Assembly (NCBI GenBank): GCA_963575675.1
Contig: CAUYUA010000250.1
Coordinates: forward strand, 22,017 to 86,016
Direction of reading: 5' to 3'
DNA: 64,000 nt
From: CAUYUA01 sp963575675
GTDB lineage: Bacteria > Pseudomonadota > Alphaproteobacteria > Azospirillales > Azospirillaceae
Shown: positions 1-8,925 of the stretch, in pieces
How the letters are laid out: each line of letters begins with the position of its first letter
How positions within the stretch are numbered: position 1 is the stretch's first letter
Translations under genes and position numbers: made by a program
Notes under the pieces: generated by a model
Database searches by the model: none
The model's input: only the letters and a program-made list of their open reading frames with translations
Told to the model about the DNA's origin: nothing

Positions 1-2389
1 TCAAGGAGGCGTAGGCGCCAATGTTGGTGTTGAAGGTCGTGTTGGCGCTGGAGGAAGAGGAGGCGCTGGTGGTCATCGGCGTGCCGTTCGGGCTGCCGCT
101 CAAAGTGATCTTATTGGTGGTCGAATCCCAAGACGCCGACACCGAGCTGATCGGGTCGTTGTTGACGGCGTCAACAATAGATTGCGCCAAGCGATTCCGC
201 TCGGTTGTGGTGATCGGCGTTCCAATGGCGGTGGCGTCGACGGCAAGCGCCGGATACGTTACGCCGTTAACCGTGAGTTGGAAGGTTTCTCCCGCCGTAA
301 TGCTGCCCACAGCCGGGAATGTAATGGTTCGGACATCTTGCACCGTTCCCGCAACCGGGGACGTCGAGAAATAAGACGGAGAGTTATGCGTCGGCTCTGC
401 GACGGTCATGGTGTAAACAGTGCCCGCATCGCCTGGAGACCCCGTCAATTGCACGGATTGCATCTGAGTGCTTCCTGCAACGTTCGTGGTGGTGACCAAT
501 GGCGAAATGGATGTTGTGATGTAGTTGACCCCGTCTGTGGGAACAATGGTGTTGCTGTTGGCGCTTAAGGGATTTGTCGGGTCTCCGAGATAAACGCGCC
601 CTTTGACCGCCCCGGTCAATGTCAAGTCTGCGCCGTTGTCCGCCGCCGTCAGTTGTCCTGCGCCAAAACTATTGTCGAGATAGGCTTGCAACGCGCTGAC
701 AGAGGCCATGCTCGGAACCGTCACCCCATTAAGCTTGAAGGAGGCGTAAGGCCCGCCGCCGCCGGGAGCCGCGCTGTTGCCGGCGCCGGCGAAGGTGACG
801 ATTTGAACCGCTCCCGTCACGCCGGGAGCAGGCGAGACCGGCGCTTGAGTTATGGTGGCTGCGACGTTGTTCGGCCCGAGCGTATAGCGCGATGGAATAG
901 TGCTGGTGGTGGCCGGAGCCTCAATCGAAGTGGAGGCGCCGACGGAAACACGTCCGGGAACGGTGTCGCTGATGATGACGTTGGCGCCGTTGGATGTGAC
1001 GCGCACCGTGTTCGGCGCGGCGCCGCCGAGAAGTTGTTGGCCGCCGTTGGTGTTCAACGCCGCTTGCACGATCGGAACCAAGGCGCCGGCGACGCCGCTG
1101 AGGTCTCTGAGAGTCCCGATGTTGTTCGACGTCACTTTCATAGGAAGAGAGCCGGTCAACGTCGAGAGCTTAACGCCGTTGACGGTGATGTCGAACGTGT
1201 CGCCGATATCGATGTTGGTGCCGCCTGACCCGGCCAAAGTGTAGTTGACGACCTGCCCCTGAGCGGCGGACGGCGTTTGAGCCGACGTCGCGGCCGGAAC
1301 GCCGATGGTGTTGACCGTCGTGTTTCCTGCGGTGACGCTGGCGTTATAGGTAAAGGGAGTTCCGGCGTTGGCGGCGGTCAGCACCAATTGGCCGCCCACA
1401 TTGGTGGTGGCGAGCACGCCGGTGGGCGGAACGGCGCCGTTAATCTTTCCCGCCAGGTCCGCGACAATAGAGTCCGCATTGGCCAAGCTGGAAACATTGT
1501 TCAGCGTGATCATCGAAGAGAACGACGTGCCGTTCACCGTTACGCGATACACGTCGCCGATGCGGGGATCAGAGCCGGTGTTGCTGGTGACGAACGGCAC
1601 GGTCACCACTTGAGAGCGCGCCGCCTGATTATATTGCGCCACAGGGCCGGCGTTCATGCTGTAGGCGTCGGGCGGGAAAGGCGGCGTCGGCGCATCCAAC
1701 GGATTCAAGGTGCTGCCCGCCGTCAGAATTCCCATGCGCCAGACGTTCGGCGCTTCCTGACGCCACGTCAGGTCGACCGTGTGGGAATTGCCTTGAGTGT
1801 CGTAAGTTTGAATGGTGGTGTTGGGAATGCTTTGTCCCACTGTCGGCTTGGCGGGCAAATTGGCGACAAGTTCGATTTCACTGGTCGCCACAGGGTTATC
1901 GATCAACGCCGCAACTTGAATCGGCTTCGGCGTCGAAGCGTCGATCGTTCCCGTCAGCGTGTTGATTTCCCAGCCGTTTAATGCGTATCCCGCGCTATTG
2001 ACCAAGTAACGGTCTTTATCCAATTCGAAATCGCCAACCCGCGTGAAGTAACTGGTTTTGGTCGTGGCGGGGCGAATTCCGGTCAGAGGATCCGGCGCCG
2101 GAAGTTGGCTGACGTTGAACATGCCGTTGCCTTGTAAGGCGACGTTGGTTCTACTTTCAACCTGTTGCAAAGTTCCTTGAATATTGTTCGAATATGCCGG
2201 AAGCGCGCGAACGCCGCCGGGAGTGTGACTCTGACTGTCGGATTGCAGGACCATTTCTTCAAAGCTGGTTCCGACTCGCTTATAACCGATGGTCTGCGCA
2301 TTCGCGATGTTATCGGAAATGTGTCCCAGGGCACGGGCCTGTGCGTTCATGCCCAGAACCGCTGTGGCCATTGCTCCAAAGACGGTCAT
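1..2389 (-). CDS. flgE: flagellar hook protein FlgE-like (3' end beyond window)
   Basis: This frame is open from 2389 to the left edge, about 796 codons. The N-terminus (MTVFGAMATAVLGMNAQA, then GHISDNIANAQTIGYKR) is the classic axial-protein signature shared by hook and rod proteins, with NIANxxTxGYKR diagnostic. The middle is rich in Thr, Ser, Val and Ala and contains repeated FxxTVNGVxF/Y-type segments, suggesting duplicated hook outer domains. Typical hooks have about 400 residues, so this is roughly twice that and still incomplete; long hooks are known in some alphaproteobacteria. The start ATG at 2389 has GAGGAG about 8 nt upstream. A sigma-54-like promoter lies 65 nt upstream. FlgE rather than FlgF or FlgG is inferred from length and the GAMxTAxxG start; the C-terminus is not visible. 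Confidence 0.85.
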   Translation of the reverse strand, partial: MTVFGAMATAVLGMNAQARALGHISDNIANAQTIGYKRVGTSFEEMVLQSDSQSHTPGGVRALPAYSNNIQGTLQQVESRTNVALQGNGMFNVSQLPAPDPLTGIRPATTKTSYFTRVGDFELDKDRYLVNSAGYALNGWEINTLTGTIDASTPKPIQVAALIDNPVATSEIELVANLPAKPTVGQSIPNTTIQTYDTQGNSHTVDLTWRQEAPNVWRMGILTAGSTLNPLDAPTPPFPPDAYSMNAGPVAQYNQAARSQVVTVPFVTSNTGSDPRIGDVYRVTVNGTSFSSMITLNNVSSLANADSIVADLAGKINGAVPPTGVLATTNVGGQLVLTAANAGTPFTYNASVTAGNTTVNTIGVPAATSAQTPSAAQGQVVNYTLAGSGGTNIDIGDTFDITVNGVKLSTLTGSLPMKVTSNNIGTLRDLSGVAGALVPIVQAALNTNGGQQLLGGAAPNTVRVTSNGANVIISDTVPGRVSVGASTSIEAPATTSTIPSRYTLGPNNVAATITQAPVSPAPGVTGAVQIVTFAGAGNSAAPGGGGPYASFKLNGVTVPSMASVSALQAYLDNSFGAGQLTAADNGADLTLTGAVKGRVYLGDPTNPLSANSNTIVPTDGVNYITTSISPLVTTTNVAGSTQMQSVQLTGSPGDAGTVYTMTVAEPTHNSPSYFSTSPVAGTVQDVRTITFPAVGSITAGETFQLTVNGVTYPALAVDATAIGTPITTTERNRLAQSIVDAVNNDPISSVSASWDSTTNKITLSGSPNGTPMTTSASSSSSANTTFNTNIGAYASL

Positions 2390-2729
2390 GATAAAAACTC
2401 CTCGGAAATGATCTGCCTTAAAACGCTTGCCGGTGCGCCTTGTCATTGCCGGAAGCAAAAAGCGCGCCACACAAAGAGTCCTCAGCAATCGACGATTTCT
2501 TGCTGAAGATTACGTCATAAAAAAAAGAATCCGCTTCTTTCAACGAGATGGAAACAAAGGAGAGAAGAACCTCGCGACTCGTAAGAGCAAGCTTTGCCGA
2601 GAACCAAGGCAATTTTTTCCATCATTCTTTGATCGACGCCGATTCCTGCCGTCCTTCCCAAATCTTCGTTTCGAATCCTTGCAGGGAAGGGCGAAACGAC
2701 GATCGAGAAAACGCCGTCCTATCTCTATA
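2390..2729. other. intergenic region between SDR gene and flgE
   Basis: This 340-bp gap holds the hook ribosome binding site and the sigma-54-like promoter in its left part. In the rest I see only short overlapping open frames without ribosome sites or recognisable protein, and no strong terminator for the SDR gene. Confidence 0.5.
2454..2469 (-). promoter_or_regulatory. sigma-54 type promoter upstream of flgE
   Basis: Read on the minus strand the sequence is TGGCGCGCTTTTTGCT. It matches the -24/-12 consensus TGGCAC-N5-TTGCW with the invariant GG and GC exactly 10 nt apart. It lies 65-80 nt upstream of the hook start codon, which suits late flagellar genes driven by RpoN. A sigma-54 activator gene is present at 27548-28837, but linking the two is inference. 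Confidence 0.55.
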
Positions 2730-3506
2730 TCAAGCTGTAGCGCCCCCATCAATAGCTATGGTGGTTCCCGTAACCCAGCGTCCGGTCTTTTCCGCCAACA
2801 AATAAGCGATGGCGTGACCAACGTCGTCAGGACTGCCGATACCCAGAGGTTGCAGCGCAATCAAGCCGTCATATTGTTCTTTGGTTAAAGTGGCGCGAAC
2901 ACGCTCAATCAACTCTGTGTCCACGATCGCGGGAGCCACGCAATTCACGCGAATTCCATCCCCTAGAAGCTCAATCGCCAATCCTTTGGTTGCGGCGATC
3001 ACGCCTGCTTTGGTGGTTGAATAAACGATATTGCCGGGAGACCCTTTTAATCCGGCGGTGGAGGAGACGAACGCCATAGCGGAGCCGGGGCCGTGACATC
3101 CACGTTGACGGAATCCCCGCGCCAAAGCCAGAACGCTGCCGAGATTGGTGCGAGCAATTTCGTCGAAAAACGAGGCGGAAAAAGCGCGAATCGGTCGCAA
3201 CGCCTGCATGCCGCCACAATGAGCGACGCCGTCCAGGGGGCCTGAGCGTCCGCAATATTCTTTGAGCCAGCCGGGAATGGCGTCGATTTGCGTTAGATCG
3301 AAAGGCGCAAGAACATGAGGCTCTCCGTTGGCGGACGGTTCAAGATGATTCAGAGTTTCCGTAAGACGTTCGACATTACGGGCGTTGAGCGCCAGACGCG
3401 CGCCCAAACGGGCCAAGATTCCGGCGGTCGCTCGACCGATCCCGGCGGATGCGCCCGTCACCAGAATATGACGACCGGAAAGATCCATGGGATTGTATTG
3501 AGACAT
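2730..3506 (-). CDS. short-chain dehydrogenase/reductase (FabG/PtmA-like)
   Basis: A 258-residue classical SDR. The NAD(P)-binding TGASAGIGRA motif is near residue 20. The catalytic Ser (FVSSTAGLKG) and the YSTTKAG motif, equivalent to YxxxK, are in the middle. The C-terminus ends in the usual TGTTIAIDGGATA. The start at 3506 is chosen because AAGGA lies 8 nt upstream; an in-frame extension to 3653 would run into a dispersed repeat. SDRs of this type reduce 3-oxoacyl-ACPs (FabG) or sugar intermediates; PtmA-like members occur in flagellin modification loci. The nearby hook gene and the ACP and FabH-like genes elsewhere in the window favour a modification role, but substrate cannot be read from sequence. 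Confidence 0.85.
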   Translation of the reverse strand: MSQYNPMDLSGRHILVTGASAGIGRATAGILARLGARLALNARNVERLTETLNHLEPSANGEPHVLAPFDLTQIDAIPGWLKEYCGRSGPLDGVAHCGGMQALRPIRAFSASFFDEIARTNLGSVLALARGFRQRGCHGPGSAMAFVSSTAGLKGSPGNIVYSTTKAGVIAATKGLAIELLGDGIRVNCVAPAIVDTELIERVRATLTKEQYDGLIALQPLGIGSPDDVGHAIAYLLAEKTGRWVTGTTIAIDGGATA

Positions 3507-3569
3507 CAACGCCATCCTTAACGAAAAAAACGACGGGGAAAAGAATGACACAGACTTGCCGAATAAGAC

Positions 3570-3681
3570 CAAATAAAATTGGCCAAGGACTGCGTTCAGT
3601 CGCTCGGACCAAGGACGAGACTCCCCCTTATAATTCCGAGAGGCCAGAAACACAGTTCCCGGCCTCCTTTAACTTTATTTG
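3570..3681. repeat. decayed copy of the dispersed inverted-repeat element
   Basis: Both ends of the element are recognisable: the ggcc-aaggactgcgttc end on the left and the ccagaaacacagttccc end on the right, with the cccccttataat core between. The arms have many mismatches, so this is an old copy. It sits between the SDR start and the histidine kinase stop. Confidence 0.65.
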
Positions 3682-3712
3682 ATCTCACTGTGTTTTTATT
3701 CAGATTTGAAAA

Positions 3713-6361
3713 TCAGTTTTCAAAAACATCGGAACGCGCCGGAAAAAAAAGACGAACCGTTGTGCCGCATCCTGGAGAACTCTCTATTTCCAATCGTCCT
3801 CCATGCAAATCAATCAATCCTTTCACCAGAGGAAGACCCAATCCAGACCCTTGCTGATTGCGCGTAAGCAAATTATCAATTTGTCCGAATTTCTCCAACG
3901 CCTTACGAATTCCACTCGACGTCATGCCGATTCCTGTGTCGGTTACAATTATCACAACGCCTCTATTGTTCTCTTCCTGGAACGACAATTCCACACGCCC
4001 CCCTTCCGGCGTGAATTTGCAAGCGTTGGACAATAAATTTACAACCATTTGTTTCGCCGCGCGCACGTCAGCCCACAAAACAACGCCCGGCAACGATCCC
4101 GCCATCACCAGCTCCAGCTTGCGGCTTCGCGCCAGGCCCCGCACTAAAGTCAAACAATTCTCCGAAAATCCTCCTAAAGCAATCGGCTCCGGATAAATCC
4201 CCATTTGATTGGCTTCAATCTTCGACAAATCCAAGATATCGTTGATTAAAGACAACAAATGCAAACCGCCAGCATGAACGTCTCCAGCAAACTCGGCGTA
4301 TTTCAACTGCCCAATCGGACCAAGAGATTGGTCTCGAATCATCTCCGAAAAACCCAGAACCGCATTCAAAGGAGTCCGCAATTCATGACTCATCATCGCC
4401 AAAAACTCGGATTTTGAACGATTGGCTTCCTCGGCGGCGCGCATCGCTTGCACCAACTCTTTTTCCATTCTCTTCCGGTCGGTGATATCCACCATGACGC
4501 CGACAACGCCCGCCACCGTGCCGTCAGGATTATTGTACACCGCCTTGCTGAAAATTACGTCGTGCGAATTGTCTTTGGAGTCACGAATCGGGGCTTCATA
4601 CACCCACACTCGTTCACGCCCCTCCAACAACCTCCGATCAACATCGTCATGCAACCCGGCCAAAGCAGAGTGAGATATGTCGAACGTAGACAATCCAACC
4701 AATTTTTGTCGCGTCCAACCAGACAATTGTTCAAATGCGGCGTTGCAGCCACGATAACGATAATCAACGTCTTTATAGAAAATCGGATTGGGAATAGTGT
4801 CCAACAATGTTTCAAGGAACAAACGCGCCGCCTCCGCGCGTTGCCGAGCTTCGGCCTCCTGACGCCTCGCCTCTCCTAATGTTTCAACCAGTCCGGCCAA
4901 TTCACGCGAGCGCGCTTCCAATAACGCCCGTCCTTGCTCTAGTTCACGTTCGGTGCGCACTCGTTCGGTGACGTCCATCACCGTTACTTGAACGGCAGGT
5001 TGTCCGCGCCAATGAACCAACCGATACAGCGCCGACACCCAAATCGGCGTTCCATCGCGCTGTACGATCTCCATTCGATTGGCGGGCCGCCCCCCTTTTC
5101 CGCTTAGTAAACGATAATGCTGCTCCATCAATTCGATATGATCGACGCTCGGGAAGAAATCCAACAACGTCGCAATCGCAAGAACCTCTTCCACCGAGGA
5201 CAGTCCAAGAATTCGCGCACATGCGTCATTGGCGAACAGCGGCTTGAATTCTCGATGAATGCACACGCCTTGAACGGAACCTTCGATGAGGTCTCGAAAA
5301 CGACGCTCGCTCGCCGCCAAATCCTCTTCCATCTTGCGGCGTTCGGATATATCGACAAACCCCGCGATCAGAGCCGGAACCCCATTGATCACAACCATGC
5401 TGGCCGACACCAGCCCCCAGAACGAACGCCCTCCGTCATCACGCAAATGCAGCTCCAAATCCCGCACCACGCCTTGCTCTCGAACGCGATCGATCAACAA
5501 CATCCGATCATTGGGGTCCGAATAATAGTTGAACGCTGTTTGACCGATGATTTCGGCTCCAGAGACCGACAACATTTCAACGGCTCTATGATTGGCGGCG
5601 ATAATCGAATGATCGTCCAAGCGCGTCAGAACCAAACTATAAGGAGCCGTTTCAGCGACCATACGGAATAAGGCTTCGTTCTCACGCAACTTGATTTCGT
5701 CGCGCTCCTGTTCTGTCAACAACGTATTATAGGCGGCGATTAACTGTCCCAATTCGTCTTCCGACTGCCAATTCACCGACACTCGCCGCCGCTCGACGCG
5801 CGATTGCTTGACGGATTCCATAAACCGAAGCAATGGATTTCCGATGGTCACACGATGCGCCACAATCGCCACAATCGACATTACGAGAAGCTGCAACACC
5901 GTCAGAGCGATTTGATTCCACGTTTGCCGCCATGTGTTTTCCGTCAGAGCGCGCAGCGAATAAACGAGATGCAGCGTGCCCAAGTGATGCGTCAAACGCG
6001 CTGTTTTAAATTCGATCTCTCTCTTTAATTCGATCACTTTTTGTTCGGTTCGATCGCAATTTCCCTTGCGCACAAATTGAGTCTGGTTGCGATCCATGAT
6101 TGTTGCGCATAAAGCAGAACGATCAACTTCAAGCATCCGCAAAATGCCGGATGCAGATTCTCGATCAAAATTCCACAATGGCACAGTGAGAGCAATCGCC
6201 AATGAATCCGCCTTGATTGCAGCCTCTTTATGCAATATCTCCATACCTTCGCGGTACTGGATCCAAGAAGCAATCCCCGCATAAAGCGCGGCGCAAACAA
6301 CCATCGGCACGATCAGCGCAATCACAAACTTCGTGCTAAGTCCTTTGGTGAATGACATCAT
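3713..6361 (-). CDS. membrane-bound hybrid-type sensor histidine kinase with three PAS domains (no receiver)
   Basis: An 882-residue sensor kinase. A first transmembrane segment (about 12-32), a periplasmic loop and a second segment (about 167-188) are followed by a HAMP-like linker. Three PAS/PAC units follow: RMVAETAPYSLVLTRLDD, RFRDLIEGSVQGVCIH and LETLLDTIPNPIFYKD mark their starts. The kinase core has the H-box MMSHELRTPLNAV with His659, the N-box NLLSNACKFTPEGG, the G1 box DTGIGM and the G2 box GSGLGLPLVKGL. Despite its size it has no receiver domain, and no response regulator gene is adjacent, so it is an orphan kinase here. ATG codons at 6361 and 6358 are both possible starts. The input signal is unknown. 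Confidence 0.93.
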   Translation of the reverse strand: MMSFTKGLSTKFVIALIVPMVVCAALYAGIASWIQYREGMEILHKEAAIKADSLAIALTVPLWNFDRESASGILRMLEVDRSALCATIMDRNQTQFVRKGNCDRTEQKVIELKREIEFKTARLTHHLGTLHLVYSLRALTENTWRQTWNQIALTVLQLLVMSIVAIVAHRVTIGNPLLRFMESVKQSRVERRRVSVNWQSEDELGQLIAAYNTLLTEQERDEIKLRENEALFRMVAETAPYSLVLTRLDDHSIIAANHRAVEMLSVSGAEIIGQTAFNYYSDPNDRMLLIDRVREQGVVRDLELHLRDDGGRSFWGLVSASMVVINGVPALIAGFVDISERRKMEEDLAASERRFRDLIEGSVQGVCIHREFKPLFANDACARILGLSSVEEVLAIATLLDFFPSVDHIELMEQHYRLLSGKGGRPANRMEIVQRDGTPIWVSALYRLVHWRGQPAVQVTVMDVTERVRTERELEQGRALLEARSRELAGLVETLGEARRQEAEARQRAEAARLFLETLLDTIPNPIFYKDVDYRYRGCNAAFEQLSGWTRQKLVGLSTFDISHSALAGLHDDVDRRLLEGRERVWVYEAPIRDSKDNSHDVIFSKAVYNNPDGTVAGVVGVMVDITDRKRMEKELVQAMRAAEEANRSKSEFLAMMSHELRTPLNAVLGFSEMIRDQSLGPIGQLKYAEFAGDVHAGGLHLLSLINDILDLSKIEANQMGIYPEPIALGGFSENCLTLVRGLARSRKLELVMAGSLPGVVLWADVRAAKQMVVNLLSNACKFTPEGGRVELSFQEENNRGVVIIVTDTGIGMTSSGIRKALEKFGQIDNLLTRNQQGSGLGLPLVKGLIDLHGGRLEIESSPGCGTTVRLFFPARSDVFEN

Positions 6362-6712
6362 GAATCAAAACAAACCCGTTTATATGCGTTTGGAACGATA
6401 AGTTCGTAAGGTAGGTTTTCTCCATGAAAGCTTTCCGAAAACGATAGAGCATGACACTCACGGAATAGCGTCTTCTTGTCTGTTTACAACCCACCGCAGC
6501 AATCCGTTGCACCCCGAAGGGTTTCTGAAAACTCTCGTTTTGACGCAAGAAAGAAATGCCGACAAGAAAAAAAACACTATTTTACCCTTTTGACCGATAA
6601 AATGAAAAAACGACACATCGGGGCGGATAAAAAAACAACGCATTAGGAAGGCTCGAAGGCTGGGAACACAACCTCCGACCTTAATGAATTATAAAAAACA
6701 TTATCCCTATGT
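6362..6712. other. intergenic region upstream of the histidine kinase
   Basis: No gene is supported. Around 6641-6690 there is a weak, collapsed relative of the dispersed element (aggaaggctcgaaggctgggaacacaacc in part). The remainder is A-rich and probably contains the kinase promoter, which I cannot locate. Confidence 0.4.
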
Positions 6713-6750
6713 TAAATAATAAGTAAATAATAAGTAAATAATAAGTAAAT
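6713..6750. repeat. 11-bp tandem repeat, three full copies
   Basis: The unit taaataataag is repeated three times head to tail and followed by a partial fourth copy. It abuts the stop codon of the TPR-glycosyltransferase gene. It is one of many short exact tandem duplications in this window. Confidence 0.95.
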
Positions 6751-8813
6751 TACATTAAACTGCGAAGACACTCATCAAGTTCCGGAAGAGAGATTGAAAA
6801 ATCCCAGTCGAAATTCGTTTGAAAAGGATTTCTGTTGCGAACCGTTGAGCCAACAATCTGACGGTATTTTTGCCCCAAACAACGCGCAATCAATCCATAC
6901 TGAGGAAGGACAATACGATGATGAGTCAATTCAACAACACTTGCGTTCGATGGAGCAAACATCATCGCCGCCGATCCGCCTCCCACAGGCCCAACAATTA
7001 AGGACGCTTCGGAAAACATTCGAATTTGCGTCTCTATCGAAAAATCTTCAGGAGAAATCGCCTCAACGCCACACTTCGACAGATGCTTCAAAACCTCCGC
7101 TTCGTTCAACAAAGATCGCGTCTTCGCATTCCGTCGCGATAAATACAATCTTCGATATGGCGGCGTAGACGAAGAAACCGACAAAGATTCAAAAACCCGG
7201 CGGCGCAACCATTCGGCATAGTGAGGATTCATCTGTTGGTAGCAGTGCGTTGTTGAAGGCAACCATAAACGACGGCATCGCAATCGCTCATGAGCAAAGA
7301 CCGGAACGAACCGACGATGATCAACGCCCAATAGCTCCAATAACCCGGCGATCGGAGGCAGAAGATCAGCGGCGATCAAAACCGGCATGTCGCTTCGAGA
7401 CAGAAACGGACTCTGAGCGCAAACCCATACTTTCGAAAGCCAATCAAGAACGCCATGTGAGAAATTTCGATCTCCGCCAAGAAGAATCGCCTCGTCCTCG
7501 AACCTCCGCTCTTGTCCGGACTCCTCCCATAGAACGCGATCGTCAGGAGTGTGACAGATAAAGCCCGGAACCATCGTCAAGCTGGCGCGCGAATACACAT
7601 GAAGCCCATCCAAAATCAAAACATCTTCTTCACGCTTGGACGTTGACTCCAATATCACCGTAAAGTTTGCGGGAATCACCGTCGCATCATCAACTCTCGC
7701 AAGAAAAACTTCAGGAAAGTCACACGCAACGCGAGGCCAAGCAGAAGATTCGGTTTCAATGATCTCCGATCGCGCCGAGAGAATTCGGTGATAAGGCCAA
7801 CCACGCGCAGCGCAAAGATCAGCGGCTGGAACAATCCGCAAAGGACGCAGCAACAACGTTGCGCGCCCTTCACATCGAGCCCCCTTTCGGTGCGCGTCGA
7901 GCGCCGCGTCAAGAGCGTCTCCGGGGTGGTCGCGCGCGGCGAAACGAGCCCGACCAAGCTCGAACCATGCGGAAGCGTCGTCGGGTTTCAGAGCCGTCAC
8001 ACGGGTCAGCGCTTCTTCGGCCTCAGAGAAACGCTTCATCCGTAATAAAGCTCTTCCCAAATCGCGCCACGTCTCGGGATCGTCGGGAGCGAGGCTCACC
8101 GCTTGCCGCCACGCCGCTATTGCGCTTTCCCATTGGTCAAGACTGGAAAAAATGACGCCCGAGTTGGCCAAAGCGCGGACATGGGCGGGGTTGAGAGCCA
8201 ACGCGCGCCGACACGCTTCTTGAGCCTGCTCCAAACGATCCAGGCGGTGAAGGATTGCGGCGGCGGCGTCGAGCGCATCGAGATCGTCGGGAGCCGCCGC
8301 CAGTGCGTCGCGACAGACGTCCCACGCCTCTTCGATCCGGCCAAGGTCGCGAAGCGCATTGGCGCGGTTGATGCGGGCGGCAAGAAAATCGGGGCGGATG
8401 GAGAGCGCGCCAGCAAAAGCGGATTCGGCGGCCTGCATAGCGCCGCGTCGAAGAAGCAGCGCGCCGAGGTTGTTCCAAGCGTCCGGCTCGATGTCGGAGG
8501 CGCAACCATCAGACGGCGTCAGAACCCGACGATAGGCGGTTTCGGCTTCGACATCGCGTCCCATGTCGACCAAGAGATTGCCGAGGTTGAACCACCCCTC
8601 GACCATGGACGGGCGCAAAATCAGAGTTCGCCGAAACAGTTTGAGCGCCGATCCGTCGTCGCCCTTTTGGCGCATCAACACTCCCAAAAGGCGCAAAGCG
8701 TCGGGATCGTCGGGCGTTTCCGCCAATTTTTGGCGGTAGAGGGCCTCCGCTGTTGCAAGATCGCCGTTTTGATGACGTTCAACGGCTTGATGCAGAATGG
8801 ATGGTGAGTTCAT
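6750..8813 (-). CDS. TPR-repeat protein fused to a GT61-type glycosyltransferase
   Basis: The first roughly 330 residues are TPR repeats with the usual W-LG-Y-A-P pattern (for example GWFNLGNLLVDMGRDVEAE). The C-terminal half resembles the GT61/DUF563 family: YLSRRNAKTRSLLNEAEV, then FSEASLIVGPVGGGSAAM and SNASVVELTHH. Enzymes of this fold add sugars in polysaccharide or protein glycosylation; TPRs usually bind the protein acceptor. I prefer the ATG at 8813, where the TPR region begins after a GGGGA-like ribosome site; an in-frame ATG at 8870 would add 19 residues. The GT4 gene lies just upstream on the same strand, so the two may be co-transcribed. It may modify flagellar or surface proteins, but the acceptor is unknown. 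Confidence 0.82.
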   Translation of the reverse strand: MNSPSILHQAVERHQNGDLATAEALYRQKLAETPDDPDALRLLGVLMRQKGDDGSALKLFRRTLILRPSMVEGWFNLGNLLVDMGRDVEAETAYRRVLTPSDGCASDIEPDAWNNLGALLLRRGAMQAAESAFAGALSIRPDFLAARINRANALRDLGRIEEAWDVCRDALAAAPDDLDALDAAAAILHRLDRLEQAQEACRRALALNPAHVRALANSGVIFSSLDQWESAIAAWRQAVSLAPDDPETWRDLGRALLRMKRFSEAEEALTRVTALKPDDASAWFELGRARFAARDHPGDALDAALDAHRKGARCEGRATLLLRPLRIVPAADLCAARGWPYHRILSARSEIIETESSAWPRVACDFPEVFLARVDDATVIPANFTVILESTSKREEDVLILDGLHVYSRASLTMVPGFICHTPDDRVLWEESGQERRFEDEAILLGGDRNFSHGVLDWLSKVWVCAQSPFLSRSDMPVLIAADLLPPIAGLLELLGVDHRRFVPVFAHERLRCRRLWLPSTTHCYQQMNPHYAEWLRRRVFESLSVSSSTPPYRRLYLSRRNAKTRSLLNEAEVLKHLSKCGVEAISPEDFSIETQIRMFSEASLIVGPVGGGSAAMMFAPSNASVVELTHHRIVLPQYGLIARCLGQKYRQIVGSTVRNRNPFQTNFDWDFSISLPELDECLRSLM

Positions 8814-8880
8814 GCGAAGACCGTCCCCAACGAGCCGAATAATCGACGCATGGCCTTTGACTTTTTGCATAAAACAAAGA

Positions 8881-8925
8881 AGGGGCCGACGATTGGGAAC
8901 ACAGCTCCTGGACTCTTCTTATTAT
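8881..8925. repeat. short remnant of the dispersed element
   Basis: The piece gattgggaacacagctcctggactcttcttatt matches the right end of the element. It overlaps the last codon of the GT4 gene. Only this end is left. Confidence 0.5.

Noticed and set aside
1..1981. Plus-strand frames over the hook gene (117 to 234 codons)
   Set aside because: They are antisense shadows of the continuous minus-strand hook frame with an N-terminal axial-protein motif.
8103..8807. 234-codon plus-strand frame opposite the TPR-GT61 gene
   Set aside because: It lies antisense to a well supported gene and has no ribosome site or family.
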